DNA of 64,000 nt, taken from assembly GCA_000467715.1 (NCBI GenBank), contig AJFK01000385.1, forward strand, positions 62,001 to 126,000, given 5' to 3'. This stretch comes from Hysterium pulicare CBS 123377 (Eukaryota; Ascomycota; Dothideomycetes; Hysteriales; Hysteriaceae). Positions 1 through 10,706 of the stretch are shown here, piece by piece (positions within the stretch are counted from its first letter, which is position 1; every line of letters begins with the position of its first letter). The notes under the pieces were generated by a model. That model was given only the letters and a program-made list of their open reading frames with translations, was not told the origin of the DNA and ran no database searches. The translations under genes and the position numbers were made by a program.

Positions 1-1242
1 TGGCCGTGTTGAACCGACACGGACCGTGAAGGTATTCTCACGCGCCAGCGTCGCCTGTCCTCTCAAACGCCACTCGCAACACACACCGCACGAGATTCGA
101 CTCGATGGCAGCGTCATCCGGGATAGAGGCAATGGATCCCCAATTTACATCGAATGCAACGATGCAGCACATGCCGCCGCCAAGGGTAAGCATGCACTTG
201 AGCATCCAAATGGCGGTCATTAACACGATTGCAGACGAGTTTTACAACGACACAGTTGCTAGAACGGATTCTCGAGATCCCTCGGATTCAGTTCAGGGTT
301 TATCGAGAATTGGCATACCCATTGGCAATCACACGCGTTACGAAGTCCGAGATGAGCTACACGGTTGAGGACCCTTTCGACGTTTACGACGTCGATACTG
401 ACCCCCGATTCTATTCTCACGAACCGGGAATTGTGCATCTTTTGCCGGACAACCTCCTCCCTGAAGATCGAGAGCCTTTGCTTTACTGAAACGCGTGTGA
501 CGATTTCGCCCGCTACTTCCAGAAAGTTGAAGCGGAATTGTTTGAAGGTATGTTGACCCAGCGCTGAGAGACCCCGAAGTCATCGTCTAACCAGATGAAA
601 GGCAGTCGACATATAAAATGTTACTGGGAGAAAGCTCCAGTGGTCCCGAAGAGAGTCCAAAAGTATAGCGACGATGACGAGGTACCTCGAATGATGCACT
701 CATTCATACGCATCACAGCCACAAACCTCCGCACCGGCCCTCCAAAATGGGAATGGATTTTCGATCCTACCGGAATACAATTTCGGTTCCCCGAGACATT
801 GGTATGGTCGACGACCTACAGATCGACGCGAATAGACTGGGACGCAGGGGAACTTTTCCCAGTCGACCAAAACGAGGAGCGACGGGAGTTAGAGGAAGTG
901 GGTGCATACGGCCATTACATCGATTCCATCTGGGAAATGGCTGCATGGGCCTTGAGGGAGTGGAAAATGTTTCTGGGTTGCCGCTTGCCCATTCTGATCA
1001 GACTCCCCGAGCCTGAGTACAGGATGCTATTGGAGGATTTGGAAGTGAGAACGAGATCATGGATCCAGGGATATTTAGACAGTTCTGGAACTTGTGTTTT
1101 CAAAGATGGAGTTCAGTTTAGTGGTCCCAGATGTCCGGTTCCTGTGTCAGTCTGGAATTCAAGCTGGGTGTGTACAGCGGAAAAGGCGTTTGGAAGGCTT
1201 CTCAATCGCCAAGGTTGCGTTATCTGGCGGCAAGATGCATAG
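1..1242 (+). pseudogene. MYND / Cys-His-Asp family, copy 1 (5' cut by window edge, one in-frame stop)
   Basis: The function is unknown. The frame entering from the left edge (about 2-185) resembles the MYND fingers of copies 4 and 5, but some metal ligands are lost. Codons 490-547 continue the family core with the conserved Cys at 496-498. A phase-1 intron is inferred at 548-601. The last exon (602-1242) has the conserved His (697-699) and Asp (763-765) in WIFDPTGIQF. An in-frame TGA at 487-489 interrupts the frame where copy 3 has Trp. The first intron, between the finger and the core, is unclear (donor 186; acceptor 262 gives the best frame). The frame matches paralogues on both sides of the TGA, so this is either a young pseudogene or a read-through gene. 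It sits head-to-tail with copies 2 and 3. Confidence 0.6.
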
Positions 1243-1978
1243 AAGTGTGCACTGCATAGAGGGTGTTTCCGGCGCTTTTGCTCTTTTGGCGTTGGTCAAT
1301 CAGATCAGTCTGCCTGCATGGAGCGTTGTTAATGTAGCACCTGTCCTCTAGTTGAAGTTCTCTGCCTATTATTTCTTCTGTAGATGTAGGCTCTTGATGT
1401 GGCTTCCGGCAAGCCAAACAATTATCCTAAAATGTGAACCAGCATGCCGCTTTCCTGTGCAACATAGCTGCGAGTTGGGAACAAGTTGGTAAGGAAGCAT
1501 GATAGAATGCTACCCCGCCAGATGGCAGGACTAAAGAAGCGTGCCTGAATGTAGCGGCCAAGTGTTTGAGGCTCGTGCGTGATGGTTTTCCTACTGCGAT
1601 GAACAACACACTCGTTAGATTTCAGTTTCAAACTCACCTATATATATTTAATAATTTGCTCGAACTTTCGTCTGGGGACCAAGCCCTTATGGCTCCAGCC
1701 CTTATGGCTCCCTGGACACGTAGATAGTTGCTTTTCCGCGCTGCTGCATTTCGTTCGTTTCGCACAACTGAGTAGGTACTACGCTAATGAGTGTGTAGGG
1801 CTTCATACCCAGGGTTCGAGCTAGCCTCCCCGCCTTTTTTTTGCATTTTTTGATTTTAATTTTTCTTATTGCTTTTCCTGTCAGGGAAATGGGGCTTGGG
1901 GGACACGACCACACTCAGCACAAACCACCAATCCTAGCGTCATAGACTCAGCAGTGACAACACACAACATCGGAGCCC
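1243..1978. other. Intergenic, no gene seen
   Basis: No convincing coding frame. It holds an A/T-rich stretch around 1637-1655, a 15-bp tandem duplication at 1682-1711 and T-rich tracts at about 1833-1870. Confidence 0.5.
1682..1711. repeat. Perfect 15-bp tandem duplication
   Basis: The unit AGCCCTTATGGCTCC occurs twice head-to-tail without mismatch. It lies in noncoding DNA between copies 1 and 2. Confidence 0.9.
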
Positions 1979-3040
1979 ATGGCGCGCATCATCTCCAGCA
2001 TGGTATGTAATGCACGCTCGATACTGTAGAGCATCTCTGACATGTCACAGCATTCGAAGCGGCCACCGCAGACCCCGCCGCGCCTCAGCGCTTCTCGAAT
2101 GGCGGATGTTAGGCGGCTGATGGCAGTCCCTTTCCTACTCCAAAGGCGATTGCGCGAGGCTACATTCCATCGGCCCTTTGCTAGTGTGGTCGAGGTCGAG
2201 ACAGACAGCAATGGATGCAAGATACTTGAATATACCCTGCGCAACATCCCAGCGGACCTTGGGTCGAGATTCCCTTTGCCACGCCGTATGCCTAGCGACA
2301 TCAAGGACGCCGTCTTAGGGTATATGCAGTGTGACAGCGCTGCATTCTTGCTATTCGAGATCGAGGACATTCTTCGGAAAGGTAGGCGTGTCCTCCTCGC
2401 TGGACATGGCAATTTCTGAATAAAGTCGACAGACAACCCCAACATCCAGTACGTTAGATGGCTGAGGGTACCCCCTCGTGCCAAACTGGTTCTGCAGCCG
2501 GCTGGTCAGCGAGAAAAATTGCCCTGGCATTCCGTCATTTTAATCAAATTAACGGATCGCACCAAGTGGGTGCTCGACATGACGAGAGCACAGTTCGGAT
2601 TTAAGTCATTTTTCATACCCCTCAAGCAATTTATCAAGGCGCGAGTGGCCGAAGGGTACAAACCGTACATCGTGGACCCCGAAGATCAAGATTCCATGGT
2701 AAAGAGGGATAACCCCGAATTTCATTCGTTTCGCCAGACGATGAGGAGCAGAGTCAGGAGATTGGTATCGAGATGGGTGCACTGGCTAGAGAGTCACGGA
2801 ATAACACTATCGAAGCTCGGGAACTTGTCAAGGAACTCCTTTGACTTTATCATGGCAAGGCTTCTTATGAAGGTTGAACCCATGCTAGAACCATGGATGA
2901 GGGACGTGCGGCGACAAGAGAGACGGCGAAGAAGGCTGAGAGAGGCTAAAGAAGCAAGAGACGCCATTATTGACAGGGCGGCTGGGTTGCTTTTTGATTC
3001 ATGGCAAGAAAGCGGTGTCTCCACGGACAACGCTTCTTAG
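1979..3040 (+). CDS. Cys-His-Asp family protein, copy 2 (no MYND finger)
   Basis: Proposed exons are 1979-2002, 2051-2381 and 2433-3040, giving 320 residues. Intron 1 (48 nt, GTATGT, CTGAC branch, CACAG) is phase 0. Intron 2 (51 nt) is phase 1 and sits where all other copies have one. The core has Cys102 (QCDSAAFLLF), His151 (WHSVILIKL) and Asp167 (KWVLDMTRAQFG). The His-Asp spacing of 16 matches copies 3 and 4. The C-terminal part is helical and very basic (RRQERRRRRLREAKEAR). There is no MYND finger; the first exon encodes only eight residues. If the first intron is not used, an ATG at 2042 gives an alternative start. No enzyme activity is established; the resemblance to transglutaminase-like triads is inference. 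Confidence 0.72.
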
Positions 3041-3480
3041 AGAGAAAGGAGGGATGAGGCACGGGATCCTGGCGGAGGTTAGAAGCATCAGGGTATCAAT
3101 CTTCAGGCGTTCATGTTCTTTTCCAGTTGGATACGCAGTCTATCCGGCTTCTGTGTACCGATCAAAAAGCTGAATGCATCTCTATGCAGCTGTACCAGTT
3201 GTTTCATGCTTCTTTCTTATTCAACGCGCCCTGGGCTATAATCTCCGTATGTAGCAGAAGATTAGATGTCAGAATAGAGGCTGTCGTGCCTCCATGTCCA
3301 TATCTCCTGTTTTCGCTGGAGGCTTTGACCATGTAGGCTTGCACGGGTGTCTGTGCTTGATGCTGTGGTTGACTTAGTTCGACCGACCCAGTCGGGTAAG
3401 GGGTGAATGCTAGCAGGGCGGTTTGCCTTAAAGAATTTCGCCCACCAAACCCAGCAGCCACACCATCCTCATCGTACGGT
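3041..3480. other. Intergenic between copies 2 and 3
   Basis: No supported gene. It presumably holds the 3' region of copy 2 and the promoter of copy 3. No sharp motif was seen. Confidence 0.4.
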
Positions 3481-4299
3481 ATGGCGACGACGCAGCCATC
3501 GAGTGCTTCCACAGCGGTAAGTCGCCAAAGGCATCAGTCGCGAAAACTTCTAAAAGTGTCGTAGGAAGAGATCCTTAGCCCGGAGATGGAACACGTCTTA
3601 CAACTGCTTTCCGTTCCCGTAGATCACTGGATACATGTCCAGAAGCGGACGTTGAGGTGGGACATAGCAGAAATCACCGCTTGGGAGAACTCTAACCCAT
3701 CGGGGGAGAGGCATTACGAGATCCATTGTTCTGGAAACCCACCCGATCGAGCCAAGTTAGAGGAGTTCCTTGACGGTCAGAGTGAAGATATGCAGAAAGC
3801 TGTTTTGACGTGGTCGAGCTGCGATCACGCCAATCTATATTTCTTCCGCATCTATTCGAAATTGCTCAAAGGTATGAGATTCAATGTAAGCGGTAGCGCA
3901 ATCTCTGACAAGATCATAGGCATGAAGCTAGCTCAAAAGCCCCTATGGCTGCACTTCACACCCCGGCCGCGGATCGTCCTGAAGATGGCTGACCAGGGCC
4001 GATTTAATGCCCCACTCTCGCATTCTGCAATCCTATTGACGATGGAGTCAGGAGAACAGTGGGTTTTCGATATCACTGGCAGTCAATTTGGATACCACAG
4101 AATCCTGATTCGCTATCCGGAGTACAAGGCAACGGCCATGAATATTGAGGAGCCTATCCGAGAGTCGACCTTGGACTACGAGCTCCGTAGGATCAAAGAA
4201 TCAACCAAGAAGCAGATAGAAAATGGAGGAACTACTCTTGAAGTTTGCACGCTCTTCCGACTCATCTACGAGGAGGCCGCATCAGCGTTCCACGATTGA
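3481..4299 (+). CDS. Cys-His-Asp family protein, copy 3 (shortened by an in-frame TGA)
   Basis: Exons 3481-3516, 3565-3871 and 3932-4299 give 236 residues. Intron 1 is 48 nt, phase 0, after a 12-codon first exon, as in copy 2. Intron 2 is 60 nt, phase 1, and has no stop in frame, so its retention would simply add 20 residues. The core has Cys98 (SSCDHANLYFF), His145 (SHSAILLTM) and Asp161 (QWVFDITGSQFG). The frame ends at TGA 4297-4299 but then stays open for 43 codons to TAG 4429-4431. The read-through part (VNTLEGRGITL) matches WVHWLESHGITL of copy 2, so the TGA replaces a Trp. This is a recent truncation, or a read-through product of about 280 residues. No MYND finger is present. Confidence 0.7.
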
Positions 4300-4431
4300 G
4301 TGAACACACTGGAGGGAAGGGGCATCACATTGCAGGACTCCGAGGCCATTACTCCGGAGGAGCTGAAGGTGTTAAAATCCCTGACGGACAGCAGGCTGGA
4401 AGTGCTGATCCCAAACCATGGGCAGGACTAG
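4300..4431 (+). other. Open continuation of copy 3 after its TGA
   Basis: In the same frame as copy 3 there are 43 sense codons, then TAG. They align to copy 2 downstream of its WVHW motif and contain ITPEELKVLKSL, an ordinary helical family tail. This shows the TGA is a recent change or is suppressed. Confidence 0.65.
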
Positions 4432-5151
4432 GTTAACATAAGTGACGAGAGGGTGTTCGGAGCAGCAAGCTCAAGTTAGTAGCAGTGCATCCAAGATTCC
4501 AAGTACGCTCAGGCACATCGGGAGATTTTGGTAGGAGGATCTCTTGAGTCTGGCGTTGTCTTCATTCCCATGACGCAGCTGTCATAATGATAGGACGACC
4601 TGCATGCGGGCGATTACATGTCTCTGTAGCTGTCTCGATGTCTCAAACCTAGATATATTCGAAGGCGTTCGGCGCATGCAAAGCCATCTTTGCTGCATTG
4701 CAGCCAAGGCTTTAGATGATTGTGCCTCATATGGACGATGTAGGTCGTGAAATACTACAGTGTACCAGTCGTAAAATCCCACCCATTGACGAATTCAATA
4801 AGGCCTCCAGATGTTGTGGCGGGGCCCAGAGTTTGTTCGCGTGGCCCAAGCTTGCTGAAGCAAACCTCAACACCAAACTCCAACATCGTGAACATCGCGC
4901 CTTAGGACTTTCGCAAGCCAACGTCGTCATCATCAACGTCCTATCAAAGGCTCTCACGAGAATGAATCGCTGTTGTCATCGGATTTAGGACTCCTGAAGG
5001 TTTCGAAATCGCATCGCATCCCCATGCTCGACAGAGGCGTCCGCGGTAGCGATTGAGATGCAGCTCGCTCTTGGATGGACTCCAGGGGTGCCCTGAATGG
5101 TCGCTGTTGCCTTTGGAGGACTGCAGATGACAATATAGGCGCTCGGAGTCC
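4432..5151. other. Intergenic, no gene seen
   Basis: Only short overlapping frames on both strands without family features. Nothing recognised. Confidence 0.4.
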
Positions 5152-5593
5152 TATTCGATGGCGACCTCGATGCCACTAAGGCCACGCTCGATTCACACGA
5201 CCCGCACTTCGCGACAACGAACAACATCAACGAAGGAATGATCCCGAAGCCCAGTACGCGAACCTTACAGGCTGTCGCAACACCCTCTGAGAGCCTGAGA
5301 TCACATTTCACGATGCACGACGAAGGGGAAAGTCCGCCTTCGGGTATCTACAGCCACCACTTCTAGAGAGCTTTCGGGGATGGAATCACACGCCGCACAT
5401 TCGATGAACTACCAGCGAACTTCGAAGACCCGGTGTCGAAATCATACGAAGTGTTAGCTTTAAACAGCGCTCGCCTCATTCTGTTCGATTGTGAGAAGGC
5501 GAAACATTGTCAGCTACACCAGCGACAGCTTCACGAACCCCGCAAGCCCACTCCCCGTCGCATTTTCTCAGAGGGATTGGAGCAAGCCGAGTA
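5152..5593 (+). pseudogene. Long degenerate coding frame, unrecognised
   Basis: One plus frame is open from about 5152 to 5593 except for a single TAG near 5365. It reads like real protein on both sides, for example PPSGIYSHHF before the stop and RAFGDGITRRTFDELPANF then SARLILFDCEKAKHCQ after it. No start codon context or intron was settled. I do not recognise the family. It could be a decayed host gene or a piece of a mobile element. The next 700 bases include further protein-like patches, so the gene may once have been longer. Confidence 0.35.
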
Positions 5594-6181
5594 ACGACCA
5601 TGATCGCGAGGACGAAAAGTTGGTGGCAGCAAGCTTCGCAGTCAAAAGCCTTCGTCGAACATATCGACGGCTGTCAATGACGTTATCAAGAAACTGCGGT
5701 GACCTTCTTGACCCAAGAACAACAACAACCGGAAGAGCGAAGATCCTTGACGCGTCGACAGTACGATACTGCAGCTCCTGGGATAATCTTCCGCTACTCT
5801 CTTCGATGATGTGCGCGAATGGCAACCGATTCCCATCGAGATTGCAGGACTTTTAGGAGCACAGCTTGAGTCCTCCGAACAGCGCTAACAAGCCTTGCGA
5901 ATTACAACAGACCCTCTCAAGAACGAACGACGACATTCGGCCATTGACAAGCAAGAGAAGGCACGCTTCTGTTGTGGGTGATGGGTTTGGTGCATCGGAG
6001 AGTGATGGATCTCAATCCACCTACGACTTCCAAGGCTCCATCGACGGCACCGAGGGTCAAGGGCACGGGAGATATCTGTTTGCTCAAGGGAAACACGATA
6101 GAAATAATCGCTTCACGAAGAATCTCTTCCTTTCGATATGCGGCAGAGATGCTGAGTAGCAAACTTCGAGCAACCACTCGC

Positions 6182-6385
6182 GATGCACCTTCACGAGACC
6201 AGGAGCTCGCATTGGGCCTCCCTATAGTGCAGTACATTAATCTAGCAGCAACTTCAGCCTCATCATCTTGACAGCGAAGGCTAATAGTTCGTACCGTGCA
6301 ACTGGTACTTCAACCACTTGAGATACACCTTCACGAGAACACGAGCTCGCAACAGGCACAACCACATCACAGTACATCAATCTAG
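6182..6385. repeat. Diverged direct repeat pair (about 65 bp)
   Basis: 6182-6247 and 6318-6385 share CACCTTCACGAGA, GAGCTCGCA and CAGTACAT-AATCTAGC in the same order and spacing, so one is a diverged copy of the other with a start-to-start distance of about 136 bp. Confidence 0.7.
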
Positions 6386-6474
6386 CTTTTCATGTCAGAC
6401 AGATCTTCTGGACATCAAAGACGAATGGGTCATACCGTACAAGAAGCACTTCCACAGTTGCATATCTTTCAATC

Positions 6475-6566
6475 AGGTCCAGGTCCAGGTCCAAAGGCCA
6501 GATCCAATCCAGGAGGTCCAGTTCCAGTTCCAGTTCCAGGTCCAGGTCCGGGTCCGGGTCCAGGAA
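6475..6566. repeat. (GTCCAG)n-type hexanucleotide microsatellite
   Basis: Imperfect hexamer repeat with variants GTCCAG, TTCCAG and GTCCGG, broken by about 20 irregular bases near 6494-6514. All frames translate as two-residue repeats, which makes short artificial ORFs here. Confidence 0.9.
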
Positions 6567-7078
6567 GGTCCTCCATGGGAAATCCAAGGAATCCAATTTG
6601 GCGGCTGCCATCTTCTTCCTCAACATCTCACACACACTTCATTTCCACCACCACTTCAACATCTTAACTTGCTATACAGCTCTTGACGTTCTCCCTTCTT
6701 TTTTTTTTGTGGGATCATGGCTGATTGAATGAAATGACAGATACGTTGAGTGACGCCACAACACTCGAATGACTGGATAGAGACCATAACGAGACCAAGA
6801 CTCAAGACGAACGAGAAGATACGAGAGAAAGGCGATACGAGACATAGAAGATTGCATGAGACCGAGACAGTATGAGAGAGAGCCGAGACGAGATCAAGAC
6901 GATTAGAAAGGAATGCGATGTCAAACATGCCATGGTATATCGAAACAAGAATGATGTAAAGGAATGATACGAAGAGGGGCATTGCCCATTCGAAAAGTCA
7001 AGACAGGTTAGCAGATGTGAGCGAGAGATGGAAACGATAAAGACGAGAACACATGCATGACGATACGAATACTTCGTA

Positions 7079-7640
7079 CTCCATCGGAGGCCGGATAAAG
7101 AGGCGTCAATACCGAAGGACATTGAAAAGAAACAGGATACATCGCGCTCTATGGAAGGCGGGATAAAAAGACGTGGACATCAAGGGACGATGACAAGAAT
7201 CAAGATACATCGCTCTTCATCGGAAGCGGGATGAAAAGGCATGGAGACCGAGGAACGATGACAAGAAGCAGGATACATCGCACTCCATCAGAGGCGGAAC
7301 GAAGAGGCATGGACAGAGGGGGACAAATCACGATGACAAAAGGCAAGATACGTCGCTCTCCATTGGAGGCGGAATAAAGAAACGTGAAAACAGAGATGAT
7401 ACATAAAGCAAGGTACATCGCTCTCCATCGGAGGTGGGACGAGGGAGTACGGAGATCGAGGGACGATGACAACAACCAAGCTACGTCGCACTCCATCGGA
7501 GGCGGGATGAAGAGACGTGGATATCGAGGAACCATGACAGGAGAACGTCGCGCTCCATCGGAGGCGGGATAAAGAGCCATTGATGCATCGGAAGATATCG
7601 AGAGGAATGATACATCGTGCTCCATTGGAGACGGGAAAGT
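7079..7640. repeat. Minisatellite, period about 61-75 bp, about nine units
   Basis: A core like CTCCATCGGAGGCGGGAT recurs near 7079, 7147, 7213, 7282, 7357, 7422, 7492, 7553 and 7619, each followed by AAGAG-rich DNA and often GACGATGACAA. One stray unit lies near 7990. Units differ by substitutions and small indels, so the array is old. Confidence 0.85.
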
Positions 7641-8293
7641 AAAAGGAGAGTGGACAACTGGAAGTATGAGATTACACCGCGATCCTTAGGACCTGGCTAA
7701 CGCATTGAGAAGGAAAGACCGACGGTTCCTACCTTCCCTAAACGGCCGAGCTCGACCACGCATATAAGCCCAAGCACTTAGCGGCCCAGCCTAATGGGAG
7801 ATGATATAGTACTCGCAAAACTATACAAGGAGCATGAAGGAACTACGACAAAGGATTGATACGAAGAGGGGCATGGCCCATTCGATAAGTTGAGAGACGT
7901 TTAAGACCTTGAGAGCATTTACTGACTTCACAACAAGGAAAGGAAATTATGGATCAAAACCGACACTAAGATCATGATACGCCGTTCTCCATCGGAGTGC
8001 GATTATCTTGAAGTTAGGAAAAGAGATCGAAGACTGATGGACACGAAACAGAGTTGAGAACACACCACGGTCTATAGGACTAGGCTAAAACATTGGACAG
8101 GAAAGACTCACGATATCCTACTTGACAAGACTAACCTCGATGACACGCGAGTTCTTACATGTTATAATCCACAACTGATCTATGATGGACCATCAAGACT
8201 CCGGTGCAACGGGCGACGTGTCTTTACTAACGCTAAGGAAAACAAGACACATAAACGGTTAAGGGGAGTGGCGATGGAAATGACTTTGCTCAA

Positions 8294-8905
8294 GAACTAT
8301 CACACAAAGACTTGCCCTATCCTATATGCTATGATAAAGAATTTTGCTAATTGAACGACAGCATAGAACTTTGAGGCGAAAATGACGTCGAAAATGACTG
8401 GTAAGCAACTATCGCGCAAAGACCTACCTTTCCTCTATGTTATTGCGAAAGACTTATGCTGACTGAAAGAACGCATAGGAAATTTAGAAGAGAATGAGTC
8501 TAGTAAGAAACTATCGCACAAAGACTTACCTTATCCTATATGCTAACTTATACTAATTGAACGACAGCATAGGGAATTTAGGAGAGAATGACGTTAGAAA
8601 TGAGTCTAGTAAGAAACTATCACACCAAGACTTACTTTCCTATATGTTATTACGAAAGACTTATGCTAACTGAAAGAACGTATAGAGATCCAGGGGGAGA
8701 ACGACTTTGACAATGACTCTAGTAAGAAACTATCGCGAAAACACATACCTTTCCTATACGTTACGATGAAAGACTTGTGCTAATTAGAAGATGGCATATG
8801 ATATCTAGTAGCCAAGGACGTTGCAAATGACTTCAGTAGGAAGCTATCGCGCAAGTACCTACCTTTCCCTATACGATGAAACGGAACGATTATGCTAATT
8901 CTTAG
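8294..8905. repeat. Minisatellite, period about 102-114 bp, six units
   Basis: Units begin with (A)ACTATCGCGCAAAGAC near 8294, 8406, 8508, 8613, 8727 and 8841, followed by CTTACCT-TCCTATA, then GACTTATGCTAA-TGAA, then GCATAG. The last unit is partial. Confidence 0.85.
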
Positions 8906-9204
8906 ATGACCAAGTCAAAAACCAAAGCATATCTCAGGGAGGTATTCAACCTTACCATCCATCGGACGGGCCTGGAAGGAAAAACGAAAGGAAAGTTTAG
9001 AACGGAGAGTTGAGATAATGTTAGGAGATGGATAGGTTGAACCGCATAGCGGAAACCGGTAAGAAGATGTTGACGACTCAAGGACTCTTGCTGACAGATA
9101 CGATAGAAAACAAGATGAGCACGAGGAATCAACTTACCTTGGAAGGTTAACCTACCGTTAGAAATCCTCCTAAGTCGATGTCCAAGTCGGCGCACTATGG
9201 CGAA

Positions 9205-9360
9205 TACTCCTCCGCTTACACCACAAGTTACGAATTCCGAATGTTCCTCCGTTTATACCAAAAGTTACGAAGTCGAATACTGCTCCGCTTACACTAGAAG
9301 TCCCCGAGTCCAACACTCCTCCGCCTACGCACCAAGTTCTCCTCCGCCTATACCATAAGA
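9205..9360. repeat. Short tandem repeat, period about 40-50 bp
   Basis: The motif CTCCTCCGCTTACACC or a close variant followed by AAGTTACGAA-TCGAA recurs four to five times with drift. Confidence 0.7.
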
Positions 9361-10209
9361 ACCATGGTTTAACACGGCCTAGCGGCGTCCAGCAATAGAG
9401 TGTGCTGATACAGAACCGATGGTGGCATTACTGTATGCCGAGAAGAGAAGAGGCCCGAGGGATGCTACATGCCTTCGTTGAATGCCGACGTTAAGAACGA
9501 TTGGACTCTCGCCGGGGGAAAGATATCATCCTCTATTCTATTACCCCCGAGAGACTCTTCCGCTTATGCCTTACAGGTCGAAGGTTCCGATCAGGAAAGG
9601 TACGAATAACGATAGGTTAAGATATCCAAGAGGTCCACTTGAAAAGATATCCTTACTTTTAACGTCTTCAGAGGCACGAAAAAGCTTCTCGGGCGTACCC
9701 CCTGAACAAGAATGCCGACTTCATATCATTATTGACTTGGGAGATGACGTTTGGAAAAGAGTACACGGGATGCCATGGGCACCCGGTGATATTCGACGGC
9801 AAGAAGAAGTACGAGGCTGCCGACCCATGAAATGTGGCAGACCAGCCGATGTCATCAATGCGAGATCGAAGGATGACTATGACGAAACATGATGAAAAAA
9901 TTGAAGAGATCCTAGTCCGAAGAGGAGTTGATGAAGAGCTATGAGAAAGAGATAGGAGATAGGACTATGCGAAAGAGCAATGGAAGGAATATGAAGACAG
10001 GTAAGAGACTGATCATACTATGAATATGAATACTGACTGATGAAATGAAGAGTCGGTTTTAAAAGGATGCGAAAATTTTCGAAAACCTCGGGATAACTTC
10101 GGCAGAATCTTGTCATCCATAGGATGCGGCATTGGATGGCTGAAATGAAAGAGACGGATTGAATAAGGAGATGAGTAGACTGTTGGCTGAGGAATGAAAC
10201 TATACTGAG

Positions 10210-10452
10210 AGAAAGAAGAAATTATACGGACCTGAAAGGAACTATACGGACCTACCTTCGCAAATGTTATAGGACTTACCGTTGACCGGACTATAGGACT
10301 TACCGTTGACCGAACTATAGGACTTACCATTGATCAAGCTATAGGACTTACCGTTGACCGGACTATAGAACCTACCGTTAAGGAAGTATATTAACCTACC
10401 GTCATGAAGCTATACTACCCACCGTTGAATGAAATACTAACTTACCGTTTCA
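10210..10452. repeat. 24-bp minisatellite, about ten units
   Basis: The unit TAGGACTTACCGTTGACCGG plus ACTA is near perfect in the centre and decays toward both ends. Because 24 is a multiple of three, the minus strand reads as an eight-residue repeat (SPIVRSTV), an artificial ORF. Confidence 0.9.
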
Positions 10453-10706
10453 GGTCCGGGCTATACAGGAAGAACTTCTTCCAAGTTCCTCAACCCTGAA
10501 GAAACGGGTTGATGCTAGGCACTCCTAGACTAATAAGTATTGACCAAAGGCCACAATGTTCCGATGCTATGTGCACGCTCGAACTTGCCCGAAGGCTACG
10601 GCGTGTGTAAGATACGATTGGTCGACTATATCACTATATACCGGACAAGTATGTTATGTTGAGAGATATTCCGGCAAGTCGATCCATTATTCGCGCGTTA
10701 TCGATG

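Larger units (their letters stand above)
6700..10460. other. Composite block of diverged minisatellites, gene-free
   Basis: Nearly the whole stretch is built of degenerate tandem or dispersed repeats, listed separately. Extra long-range copies occur: GATACGAAGAGGGGCAT with its flank at 6966 and at 7858, and a block with TAGGAC-TGGCTAA around 7685 and 8080. The longest frame (9482-9892, 136 codons) is not recognised and lies between repeats. No transposase or polymerase motif was seen. It may be an old satellite-like accumulation. Confidence 0.6.

Noticed and set aside
1948-2484. 178-codon minus-strand frame
   Set aside because: Antisense to copy 2, which is supported by paralogues and intron phases.
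6318-6686. 122-codon frame with Val/Gln and Pro/Gly repeats
   Set aside because: Created by the hexanucleotide microsatellite; all frames are open there.
10013-10330. 105-codon minus-strand frame with SPIVRSTV repeats
   Set aside because: Direct translation of the 24-bp minisatellite, whose period keeps the frame open.
6700-10460. Possibility that the satellite block is a transposon body
   Set aside because: No terminal inverted repeats, target-site duplications or transposase/polymerase motifs could be seen; kept only as an open question.
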